From Achatina immaculata (taxonomy: Eukaryota > Mollusca > Gastropoda > Stylommatophora > Achatinidae), in NCBI GenBank assembly GCA_009760885.1, contig CM019704.1:12546303-12610302 (forward strand): a stretch of DNA of 64,000 nucleotides, in the 5' to 3' direction. This document shows, piece after piece, positions 31,453 to 41,817 of the stretch. The notes under the pieces are model-generated. The model saw only the letters and a program-made list of their open reading frames with translations, was not told the DNA's origin and made no database searches. Within the stretch, counting starts at the first letter, position 1; the number at the start of each line of letters is the position of its first letter. The position numbers and the translations under genes were made by a program.

Positions 31453-32398
31453 CAGAATTCTTTCTAAGGGATATAATTCATGGCAAAATTAGTATTTTGA
31501 CTAACTGATTAAATCCCTTATTTAATTATGACACATGATTGTTGATGAAAAGGAAGGTCATTCTTGACACTTTAAAACTCCCGAGATTTATGATCATGTT
31601 TGATGAACTTTACCCTGACATGTTTTTTTACTCAAGCTTAGTTAAGACCTTGGAAAATCTCGGGGAGTAGCAAATTTTATCCAGACATGTTTTTATTAAA
31701 ATTTAAATTTGGAATCTCCAGTTAGTTTTTCACTGAAGGTCATTTTTGGACGTTGAAATCCCCATATTGTGATTGAACTTTCTCTAGATTTGTTTTTAGG
31801 GCTAGATAAAATTAGGTTGTTTTTCGCTTCTCGGCCTTTTGGCTAAGATCAAAGTGTAGGCCTTTTGGCTAAGATCAAAGTGTAGTTCTACGCTCTGTAG
31901 AATGTACACTTTGTTATTTTGGAACCAACGAGGTGTTTGAGGCTGCCCTGCACATTGACTGCCGGGGGTAAGGTCCGCATCTCGTTACGGGTGGGCCCGG
32001 TTTGCAGTACCACCGGGTCACAGCCTGTTGTTTTCGTTGTCTCAAAAAAAAGGTTGTTTTTCAGAGACTAGTCCAAAGTTTTAAACAGGTGATTTTCAAA
32101 GTTGAGACTTTCTCATGGACGAATGTTCACGAAAAATGAAAAGTAGAAATTGTTGATGGTATTTAAGCGCTGAACTTTTACATAGGAAGATTGATGATTG
32201 ATTATTGTTAGATGGAGATTAGAATGTGGGATTTAAGACAGAAGATGGAAGTGTGAGAATCACTGTGATTAGTGATTAAGTTATGTGATTATACTGAGTG
32301 AGATTTTTTTTTATAGATAGTTGATAGATTTGATAACATTATGGGTTAGAAAGCGTTCTAGGAAGCTGTGTAGTAATTTATGATGGAATGTGAGTTGA
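31453..32398 (+). repeat. Repeat X, copy 2 (with U2-headed insertion)
   Basis: Second copy in the 1258-bp tandem duplication, with the same content as 30195-31140. Confidence 0.82.
31826..32050 (+). mobile_element. U2-snRNA-headed retroposon, copy 2
   Basis: Identical to 30568-30792 except C to T at 31941. It arose by segmental tandem duplication and not by a second retroposition, because the flanks and target duplications (31814-31825, 32051-32062) are duplicated too. Confidence 0.87.
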
Positions 32399-32554
32399 GT
32401 TTTCCTTCCATGGGTCCAGGTATGTTTATATGTAACTGACGAATGTCACAATAGTTCTTTTGAAGCATTGTAGAACTTATAAGGTCCGATACTTGTTTTA
32501 TTTTCTTATGGATCCATGGAAAGGCTTCTTGTGAGAATGTAAGTTGGCATTTAT

Positions 32555-34130
32555 GTCCATTCATGCTGTATGTCTGGTAGTTGGTCTGAGTGTGAGAATG
32601 AAAGTTGGCATTTATGTCCATTCATGCTGTATGTCTGGTAGTTGGTCTGAGTGTGAGTATAGTGCTGTATGTCTGGTAGTTGGTCTGAGTGTGAGTATAG
32701 TGCTGTATGTCTGGTAGTTGGTCTGAGTGTGAGTATAGTGCTGTATGTCTGGTAGTTGGTCTGAGTGTGAGTATAGTGCTGTATGTCTGGTAGTTGGTCT
32801 GAGTGTGAGTATAGTTCTGTATGTCTGGTAGTTGGTCTGAGTGTGAGTATAGTGCTGTATGTCTGGTAGTTGGTCTGAGTGTGAGCATAGTGCTGTATGT
32901 CTGGTAGTTGGTCTGAGTGTGAGTGTAATGCTGTATGTCTGGTAGTTGGTCTGAGTGTGAGTATAGTGCTGTATGTCTGGCAGTTGGTCTGAGTGTGAGT
33001 GTAGTGCTGTATGTCTGGTAGTTGGTCTGAGTGTGAGTATAGTGCTGTATGTCTGGTAGTTGGTCTGAGTGTGAGTATAGTGCTGTATGTCTGGTAGTTG
33101 GTCTGAGTGTGAGTATAGTGTTGTATGTATGGCAGTTGGTCTGAGTGTGAGTATAGTGCTGTATGTCTGGTAGTTGGTCTGAGTGTGAGTATAGTGTTGT
33201 ATGTCTGGTAGTTGGTCTGAGTGTGAGTATAGTGCTGTATGTCTGGTAGTTGGTCTGAGTGTGAGAATGTAAGTTGGCATTTATGTCCATTCATGCTGTA
33301 TGTCTGGTAGTTGGTCTGAGTGTGAGTATAGTGCTGTATGTCTGGTAGTTGGTCTGAGTGTGAGTATAGTGCTGTATGTCTGGTAGTTGGTCTGAGTGTG
33401 AGTATAGTGTTGTATGTATGGCAGTTGGTCTGAGTGTGAGTATAGTGCTGTATGTCTGGTAGTTGGTCTGAGTGTGAGTATAGTGCTGTATGTCTGGTAG
33501 TTGGTCTGAGTGTGAGTATAGTGTTGTATGTATGGCAGTTGGTCTGAGTGTGAGTATAGTGCTGTATGTCTGGTAGTTGGTCTGAGTGTGAGTATAGTGT
33601 TGTATGTATGGCAGTTGGTCTGAGTGTGAGTATAGTGCTGTATGTCTGGTAGTTGGTCTGAGTGTGAGTATAGTGTTGTATGTCTGGTAGTTGGTCTGAG
33701 TGTGAGTATAGTGTTGTATGTCTGGTAGTTGGTCTGAGTGTGAGTATAGTGCTGTATGTCTGGCAGGTGGTCTGAGTGTGAGTGTAGTGTTGTATGTCTG
33801 GTAGTTGGTCTGAGTGTGAGTGTAGTGCTGTATGTCTGGTAGTTGGTCTGAGTGTGAGTATAGTGTTGTATGTCTGGTAGTTGGTCTGAGTGTGAGTGTA
33901 GTGTTGTATGTCTGGTAGTCGGTCTGAGTGTGAGTGTAGTGCTGTATGTCTGGTAGTTGGTCTGAGTGTGAGTGTAGTGTTGTATGTCTGGTAGTTGGTC
34001 TGAGTGTGAGTGTAGTGCTGTATGTCTGGCAGTTGGTCTGAGTGTGAGTTAGTGTTGTATGTATGGCAGTTGGTCTGAGTGTGAGTATAGTGCTGTATGT
34101 CTGGTAGTTGGTCTGAGTGTGAGTGTAGTG
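32555..34130. repeat. Minisatellite, 38-bp unit, about 41 copies
   Basis: Units contain TGTATGTCTGGTAGTTGGTC and TGAGTGTGAGTATAGTGC. Two longer variant units carry ATGTAAGTTGGCATTTATGT (32530-32640, 33268-33297). Minus-strand frames of up to 247 residues are open in all phases because the unit has no stop; they are not proteins. Confidence 0.95.
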
Positions 34131-34499
34131 TAGCCCACTCCTTCTTTATATGGTGAACAAGCTCTCGTCAAGGTTAGGAGTGGTTTGTTCATTTATTACA
34201 ATCAATATTCTTCATCCTCACTGATCACCGCCCATTCTTTCACATTAAATACGTAGTTTATTTGATTCCATAAAATTCGGGTGTCAGTGGTCTTCAAACT
34301 GTTGAAATGTCTGTGTACCTGTACATTTAGAGTCTGAGAATTTAAGTTAGTTGAAAATCTATACTAGTAAGGTACTAAGACCTCAGAATACAGTTGGTGC
34401 CATGTCTTGGCACATACTATTCTATACCATACTAGTATAAGGGGCCTTTTCACTCATCCTCACATATGTCACTTCTCATTCTATCATTAATAAATTTTC
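34131..34499. other. Unique sequence, nothing recognised
   Basis: No repeat or coding similarity was seen between the 38-bp array and LINE-F. Confidence 0.45.
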
Positions 34500-36960
34500 T
34501 ATAATATGTCTAAGGTAGGGAAAGATAACACCAATGTCGAAAAAGTAATGGGGAAAGAAGGAATTGACATAGTAAATCAGAACAGAGAAAGATTAGTTGA
34601 AAAATGTCTAACAGAGGGCATGGTCATTGGAGGCACAATATTTCCACACAAAGAGATACATAAAACAATGTGGATATCTCCAGATGATAGAACTAGAAAC
34701 CAGATATATCATTTTTGTATTAGAAAGCAATACAGAACATCTCTGATAGATGTAAGGGCATACAGGAGTGCAGATGTCAACAGTGATCACAATCTGTGCA
34801 TATGGAAAATAAAACTAAAACTAAAAAGCCAACACAAGAAATCAGCCTACAAGAAGAGGATACTAACAGTAATTTCAATCACGAACTTGCCAATCATTCC
34901 ACAACACTCAGTGAAGTAGAGGAGATAGGTATAGATGAAATATGGAATTCGTACAGCACAGCCATAATCACAGCAGCAAAAGCGAGCGCTGGACTGAAAA
35001 AACCAAATAGAAAAGCATGGATATCAGAAAACACATGAAAGTACATACGTGAAAGACGAGCAGTCAAATTAGACATGTTGAATGTAAAGATAGATCTTCG
35101 AAAAGATCTGGTGAAAGCAACATACAAAGAAATAGACAAGAAAGTAAAAAGTTCAGCTAGAAGGGATATAAGAGAATACATAGTCAATATGGCAAAAGAG
35201 GCAGAGAAAGCAGCAAAAACAGGAGACAGCAAAACTTTATATAACATACAAAAGAGGCTAACAGGTACTATTACATCTAAAGAAAGACCAATCCTTAGCA
35301 AAACTGGAACCCTATTAACATCAAGTAAAGACCAAAAGCAAAGATGGGCTGAACACTTCCAAGAAATACTTAATCAACCACACCCAAAAGAATTGATAAA
35401 CCTTGAAACCAACTTACCAGCCACACAAGTAAATGTCAATCTAGATGAAATTAAATTGCATGAAGTTGAAACAGAAGTGAATTTAATGGCTAACAACAAA
35501 GCTGCAGGTAAAGATGAAATAACAGCCGAAATGTTAAAAAGCTATCAATAGTGACAACTTGAGACAACTACAGAGAATGTTAAATAAGATTTGGAAAAAA
35601 GAAAAGGTCCCTTCTAAATGGTAAAAAGGAATCATTGTTAAAATACCAAAAAAGGTAACCTTAGTGACTGTAACAATTGGAGAGTAGTAACCTTAGTATC
35701 AGTTGTGTCAAAAGTATTTTGCAAGGTCATTTTGAATAGACTTAAAGATATAGTGGACATCACAATGAGAGCATAACAAGCAGGACTTTGAAAAGAGAGA
35801 AGCTATCTTGACCAGATCTTTACTCTAATCATAATACTTGAAGAACATACTGAAAAGCAGAAGCCATTAATATTGAACTTCATAGACTTTTAAAAAAAGG
35901 CATTTGATAGTGAACACAGAGACTCATTGTGGTTTCTATATGGAATACCATCTAAAATTGTCAACATTATTAAGGACCTCTACAATGGATATGTTTGTGG
36001 AGCCAAAACAGAAGAAGGTATGAGTGAATGATTCCAGACTGAAACAGGTATGAAACAAGGATGTATACTGCTTTGGTTTTTGGAATTGCAACAGACTTCA
36101 TAATGAAAAAATGCTGTACAGGTAACACAAGTACTGATTGGGTACATGAGACCTAACTAGAAGATCTTGATTTTGCTGATGACATAACTCTTATCAGTAA
36201 CAATGTGAATTCCACGCAAGAAAAAACAGATATTCTGTCTTCACTGGCTAGCAAAATAGGACTTGAAATTAACAAAGAAAAATCAAAAATAATGAAACTT
36301 CCCATTAATCAGAATGGAAAAATACATGTAGAAGGGACAGATGTTGAAGAAGTCAATCAATTGCATACCTATACAGCTACATAGACCAGGATGGTGACAC
36401 CAGAAAGGAAGTTAGAATTAGAACTGCAAACGCAGCATCGATCTTCAAGAATCTTGAGAACATATGCCATTCAAAAGTTATAAGCACAAAAACCAAGTTA
36501 AGACTATTCAATTCAAATGTAATATCCACCCTCATTTATGCATGTGAAAGCTGGAAAACAACTAAAGAAACAGACAAGAAATTAGACTCTTTTGAAAATG
36601 AATGCCTAAGGAAAATACTTGGCATCAAGTGGAACGAATTCAAGAACAATGCAGAGATAAGACAGATGACTGAACAACAACCAATCTCATGGGTGATCAG
36701 GAAAAGGAGATGGACATATGTTGGTCACATGATGAGAAGAAATGATCAGGGAATCCCAAAACAAGCTATCAAGTGGAACACAACAGGCTGAAGAAAAAGA
36801 AGCAGACCACATGAAACTCTAAAGAGGACATTTTTAAGAGAGGCCAGTTCAGTGGGCATAACATTCCTTGATGAGATTGAAAAACTCGCTTAAAACAGGA
36901 AATCTTGGAAAACTACCTTGCAAGTCCTATGCGATGTTTAACAGCACGGGAAGTATATAA
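34500..36960 (+). pseudogene. LINE-F endonuclease/reverse transcriptase, decayed, 5'-truncated
   Basis: Starts within the APE endonuclease: VIGGTIFPHKEIHKTMWISP, RNQIYHFCIRKQYRTSLIDV and ADVNSDHNL (the SDH box). After frameshifts come a linker, VNLMANNKAAGKDEITAEML, KAFDSEHRDSLWFLYGIPSK (motif A, with stops before it) and LEDLDFADDITLISNN (catalytic FADD intact, about 36160-36205). The tail reads KLDSFENECLRKILGIKWNE, RRWTYVGHMMRRND and IPKQAIKWNTTG, followed by a stop within the last domain. More than ten lesions are spread over 2.4 kb. Shorter copies of the same family lie at 15811-16024 and 45264-46022. Confidence 0.87.
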
Positions 36961-37437
36961 AATATAAGAAAGATAATATGTCTGACAACAGACTGTGGAT
37001 CATGCTACCTGTTCTGTGTCAGTGAAGTAGAACAACAGCCTGTTGTTCATTGAACTTGTGGATATGTTATTACTAGTATGTGAATTTGTTGAGTATCTGG
37101 GTTGAGTGGTTACTTGCATGTAGTCTGGTAACATAATAGTAAATTTCATTTTCTTTAAACTGTTAACATGAGTACTGAGGAGAAAGCTAATAACTCTTCC
37201 ATTGCTTCAGCTTCACACCACTGGTTAATATCAAACTTATTCTTTGTCAGGCATTTTGCCTTTCAAACAAAATAGCAATGTTACTTCAGTGGACCCACTA
37301 TAGGCGCTCTTGCTGTTCACGTTCTATCACACACCCATTCTACTTTAATGATTTATGGTTAGAGAAAAGAGAAGAAACATTGAGGAAAATGTGGATGTTC
37401 CAAACTAATGAAACAAACAATATGTAACAACTCTCAC
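36961..37437. other. Intron sequence, nothing recognised
   Basis: AT-rich, no feature found up to the TRPV exon. Confidence 0.45.
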
Positions 37438-37554
37438 AGCATCAATACATCCTCTGTACCCAAGCAGGTCAAGACCCATGGGCCGAGTGTAGATGGAAAC
37501 ACTGAACAAAGCTAGATGGATGATGGCAAGGACAAGACGGATCATGAATCGACT
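37438..37554 (-). CDS. TRPV-like channel exon, S1 segment
   Basis: A 117-bp, 39-codon exon in phase 0. The acceptor is TTTTTGTTTCAG and the donor GCT|GTGAGA. It encodes SRFMIRLVLAIIHLALFSVS, IYTRP and LDLLGYRGCIDA. A basic start, a hydrophobic S1 helix and the YxRP motif just outside it are typical of TRPV S1. Phase joins the exon ending EKWKTFAK (41319) and the next one starting VRYTSEIT (28259). Confidence 0.87.
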
Positions 37555-37659
37555 CTGAAACAAAAATCAGATAATTATTTTATAATTCCACATAATTTAA
37601 ATGGAGTGTCCATACAGCAAAAACAGATGGAAAGGAAGAAAACATTGTGCAGGAAGTGC

Positions 37660-37748
37660 AGAGACTAGCATCAGCATACTAGGACTGTGTGAGACTAGAA
37701 GAACACACTAGGACTGTGTGAGACTAGAAGAACACACTAGGACTGTGT
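37660..37748. repeat. Minisatellite, 29-bp unit, left part of a split array
   Basis: About three units of ACTAGGACTGTGTGAGACTA plus GAAGAACAC. The array continues at 38984 after the PLE insertion. Confidence 0.9.
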
Positions 37749-38983
37749 AACACACAATAATTAGTGTGTAAGTATACATCTATACACCAAGCACTGCAGT
37801 AAAGCTGTAATACCAGAATGTATAAACTAGGAAAAAAGTAGGAGCAGCTTTATTAATTAATGATTACAAAGTTGTGATGTTTCAGCATGAACCTTAATCA
37901 TACAAAAACATACAGGATGAACAAATAGAGAGAGGACATAAAGTATAGATTTACATGAATGTTATTTAAAAATAATAATAATAATAATAATTTAAATAAA
38001 AAATAAATTAATAATGAATAGAGCACTTAGCTGTAACTTTAAGAAGATGTGGCTTGTCTGATGCTGTGTGTCAGAAATGAGCATGATAGGCCGTAAGACT
38101 GTTTAAATGGAGGCATGTGGTGTGTGGTCAGTGCCTTGTAACTGGGGGGTTGGTGGGTGGGGAAAGCGTGGAGGGGAGAGAGAGTGATACAGTGTTAACC
38201 TAGCCAGGAGAAGGTGAAATAGATGATTATAGTTAGGGTAGAGGGGTTGTAATGTGATGCTGTGAGGAGGTTCTGAACTATGTGTAACATGTGAGAAGGG
38301 AGTGGAGCTTAGTAGAGAGGGATTATAATTGTTGAAGAGAAGAATGTTAGGTGTAGCTGAATAGTGAGTTTAACCCATGTGGTTTCGCGGTCCCGTAATC
38401 CTGAATGTAGCGATTCTCAAGCGCTAGGCAACTTGTCATCCGGCGACATTGTTTTATGGCTGTTACCAGAAAATCAGATTTGCCTCTGTGGTAGGAGCCA
38501 CTGAAATGATTTAGGACTGGTTTCGAAGCATCTGGGTGATATCGTACAGATGTTTCTGCATGTGGTCCCCTAATCTGAGCCCAGTCTTACCAATATACAT
38601 TATCCTGCATCTTTTGCATATGATGACATATATCACATTACAGGACTGCCATGTGAATCCCTCACAAAGAGTGAGGATAGTTTTGGGACCACACATCACA
38701 GGTCTCTATTTAAACAGTCTTATGGCCTACCATGCTCATTTTTGACAGACAGCGTCGGACAAGCCACATCTTCTTAAAGTTACAGCTAAATGCTCAATTC
38801 ATTATTAATTTATTTTTATTTTTATTATTATTTTTTAAATAGCATTCATGTGAATCTATACTTTATCTCCTCTCTCTATTTCTTTGTCCTGTATGTTTTT
38901 GTATGATTAAGGCTCATGCTGAAACGTCACAACTTTGTAATCATTAAGTAATAAAGCTGCTCCTACTTTTTTCCTACTTTATA
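37749..38983. mobile_element. PLE-1 foldback copy in a minisatellite
   Basis: The left part (37749-38691) is a minus-strand PLE-1 3' half with nuclease coding. The right part (38692-38983) is a plus-strand PLE-1 3' untranslated end joined head to head. Arms of about 300 bp (37816-38125 and 38692-38983) are inverted copies. CTAGGACTGTGT (37737-37748) and CTACGACTGTGT (38984-38995) flank the element as a 12-bp duplication with one mismatch. The left end carries about 65 bp of extra terminal sequence that the right end lacks. Confidence 0.88.
38370..38699 (-). pseudogene. PLE-1 GIY-YIG nuclease fragment
   Basis: Minus-strand translation reads PKTILTLCEGFTWQSCNVIY, VIICKRCRIMYIGKTGLRLG, DHMQKHLYDI, then after a frameshift the NHF...HRGKSDF and ALENRYIQDYG blocks to the family C-terminus. 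YIGE is changed to YIGK. The part upstream of the nuclease is missing at the foldback junction. Confidence 0.82.
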
Positions 38984-39100
38984 CTACGACTGTGTGAGAT
39001 TAGAAGAACATACTAGGACTGTATGAGATTAGAAGAACATACTAGGACTGTATGAGATTAGAAGAACATACTAGGACTGTGTGGGACTAGAAGAAAAGTA
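38984..39100. repeat. Minisatellite, 29-bp unit, right part of a split array
   Basis: Four units (ACTAGGACTGTATGAGATTA plus GAAGAACAT) continuing the array at 37660. Confidence 0.9.
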
Positions 39101-39149
39101 GTTGCTAGGTCATACAATTTTTCTATTCAGGAAGAAAATCTAGGGAAAG

Positions 39150-40625
39150 AGTTGTGGCAAAGATCACAGATTAAAAAAAATTAAAATACTGTTAAAGGAC
39201 ACTGGACAATATCAGACAAGGTACTACTGTTAAACTATATGGTAAATCTATCAACATCAACATTGTACAGGACCGTATCCCAACAGCAGATAATTCAGAA
39301 GAGAAGATGGAGGAATTTTATGATTACTTGGACAGTGAAATTAAACAATGGAGACAATCTGAATGAGTTGTAATAATCTAGAATTGACGGAGAAGTTAAG
39401 AAAGAGCAAAAATAACCAAACAATGAATGTAGAGATTAACAAAGAAATAAGAAGGTGGTGGAAGGAAGAGAATGAGAGGTGGCCATTAGAGCAATATGAT
39501 GAGACTGAAAAACATTTTTATAGTGACAAAGAATTTTATTTAAAAAATACAAGAATTTTGTGAGAAAAGAACAAGGAAAGCAACAGACTGTATGAAAACA
39601 AAGGAAGGGAAAGTTATTATGGAAAAAAGAGGAAACCAAGGAGAGATGGTCAGAGCACATAAGAGACCTTTATCAGAGAAATGAACATTCAACATAAGCA
39701 TGAATAATGAAGGATCACCAATACTGGAAATGGAAGGAAGAAGTGCACTTAGACATATGCAGACAAGGAAGACACCAGGGACTTAGACATATGTAGACAA
39801 GGAAAACATCAGGACCTGATAGCATCACAAAAGAAATGATCGTGGCACTAGAAGATATCAGCATAGAAAAATTAACAAGCCTCCTAAGTATGACTTATGA
39901 CACAGGACATACACCATCAGATCTGTCCAGATCAGTTTTTTACTGCAATTCCTGAGAAACCTGGAACAACAGAACATGATCAGCATCACACAATCAGTTT
40001 AATGAGTCCAAAAATACTGTTAAGAATCATTAACCTGAGAATATGAAATAAGATAAAAACTGAAATCACAGAAAAACAATGTGGTTTTGTTGAAGGAAAA
40101 AAACACAAGTAAGCCAATTTTTTTTAAATATTAAGAACTACAACAGAATGATCTCTAGAGATAAACAAAGATTTGTACTTATGCTTTATTGATTACATGA
40201 AAGCTTTTGACAAAGTTAGACATAAATATATGATACTAATACTAGAAACAGATGGTAAAGATATCAGAATTATTGAGAAAGTGTACTGGAAGGCAAAGAG
40301 CAACAGTAAGAGCAAATAATGATGTAGGTGGGTATCAGGATATAAAACTAGGTGTAAGACAGGGGTGCATATTATTACATGATTTATTCTCATTATGTAA
40401 TGAGAACATCATGAGAGGCAGTAGAAATGTGAAAGGAATTAAAACAGAAGGCCATAATACCAATAACCTGAGATATGTGGGTGACACCGTTCTAGTAGCA
40501 GAAAGCGAAAACATTTGCAGAAACTTGTGAATGGGATTACTGAAGAGAGCAATAACAGGCCAGAGCTAAACAGCAACAAGACCAAAACAATGGTAATATT
40601 GACAAGAATAAATATATTTCCTGCA
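39150..40625 (+). pseudogene. RTE-G LINE fragment, heavily decayed
   Basis: Follows the RTE-D order in scattered frames: NKEIRRWWKEENER, TPGPDSITKEMI, a YDTGHTPSDLSRS block like the YNSGYIPSDLIKS of RTE-D, LCFIDYMKAFDKVRHK (motif A, 40170-40215), LGVRQGCILLHDLFSLCNEN (motif B) and NNLRYVGDTVLVAE, where the catalytic YADD is YVGD. Many stops. It has neither a clear 5' end nor a repeat tail. The next element (PLE-1 end) follows after 60 bp. Confidence 0.8.
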
Positions 40626-40684
40626 TGAATACACACAAGCGATAATTTTGTGCCTTTACAAGGACTGAGATAAGTTTTCATTCA

Positions 40685-40890
40685 GTTACAATTTTTCATT
40701 TATTTTTTTCATTAATTTTTTTCATTTTTTGTTATTTCATTTACATAAGCTTGATGTGAATCTATACTTTGTCTCCTCTCTCTGATTCTTCGTCCTGTTT
40801 GTTTTTGTTTGAAGAAGGCTCACGCCAAAACATCACAAGTGTGTTATCGTTAAATAATAAAGCTGTTCCTACTTTTTTCCTAAACAACAA
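40685..40890 (+). mobile_element. PLE-1-related 3'-end fragment
   Basis: Carries GATGTGAATCTATACTTTGT, AAGGCTCACGCC, AACATCACAAG and ATAAAGCTGTTCCTACTTTT. The signature stem is preceded by GAAG instead of GATT, so this is a sub-family distinct from the other copies. Confidence 0.83.
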
Positions 40891-41318
40891 ATGAAAGTCT
40901 AGCCAAAATAAAGAAGAGAATATATAAATGGTTACAAACTTTTATCATGTTTAAAAATCATATAATTTAGAATATAATGCATAAATTATGACAAAAGAAC
41001 CTGAATTTTATAGAAGATGCAAGAGTACAATCATATCTCAAAATGAGATATAAGATCACATTTTCAGGATAATATATATATATATATATATAAATCTTTA
41101 TGACAGGAAAAAAATGACAGAAACTTTATACAACATGACAAAATACTGATATAAAAGATGACAAAATAATGACATAATAGTAATAAAATATCAATTTAAA
41201 TAAGAAAAGAGATATCAATATTAGAGATAACAAAATCTAAACATAACACATGATAAATAATTGGTATAAAAGATGTCAGAATACAAATATTTGAAAAATA
41301 AGAGATATAACCCCTAAC
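40891..41318. other. AT-rich intron sequence with (AT)n
   Basis: (AT)n at about 41071-41091 and loose ATGACAAAAT-type repeats follow. No feature else up to the TRPV exon. Confidence 0.5.
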
Positions 41319-41434
41319 CTTAGCAAAAGTCTTCCATTTTTCTATCAAGAGTTGTCTCATGACTCCTCCTTCTAGCATCTCAAGGTGGTCATCTTTTTCT
41401 CCATTCACAATGATCATAAGTGCTGAATTCCAGT
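41319..41434 (-). CDS. TRPV-like channel exon, pre-S1 linker
   Basis: A 116-bp exon; the acceptor is ACAACAATTTCAG and the donor AAG|GTTAGG. With one base carried over from the exon at 58561 it encodes [39 protein letters not shown]. The WNSAL, HLxML(E/D)GG and LLxEKWKTFA blocks are hallmark conserved sequences of TRPV channels of the Inactive/OSM-9 and Nanchung type, between the ankyrin repeats and S1. It enters in phase 1 and leaves in phase 0, matching both neighbours. The intron to the 58561 exon is 17 kb. Confidence 0.92.
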
Positions 41435-41497
41435 CTGAAATTGTTGTACACACACATGTGTTTGTTGTAAACATGAGAAGATGGTTTGTATTGTGAT

Positions 41498-41817
41498 GCT
41501 AGACTACAGCAATAAAAAATGTTGTATACATGTTGTATAAATAAGATGGTGGGCTGGAAGCTAGACTACAGCAATAAAAATGTTGTATAAATACAATGGC
41601 AGGTTGGAAGCTAGACTGCAGCAAAAAAAATGTTGTATAAATAAGATGGTGGGTTGGAAGCTAGACCACAGCAATAAAAAAAGTTGTATAAATAAGATGG
41701 TGGGTTGAAAGCTAGACTACAGCAATAAAAAAAGTTGTATAAATAAGATGGTGGGTTGGAAGCTAGACTACAGCAATAAAAAATGTATAAATAAGATGGT
41801 GGGTAGGAAGCTAGACT
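41498..41817. repeat. Minisatellite, 51-bp unit, left part of a split array
   Basis: About six units of AATAAGATGGTGGGTTGGAA, GCTAGACTACAGCAATAAAA plus a T-rich end. Continues at 43814. Confidence 0.92.

Larger units (their letters stand above)
29983..32498. repeat. Tandem duplication of a 1258-bp segment
   Basis: Copy 1 is 29983-31240 and copy 2 is 31241-32498. By eye they differ at a single base (GGCCGCC at 30683 versus GGCTGCC at 31941). Each contains repeat X with the U2-headed retroposon inside. The near identity means a very recent duplication or a duplicated assembly join. Confidence 0.95.
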
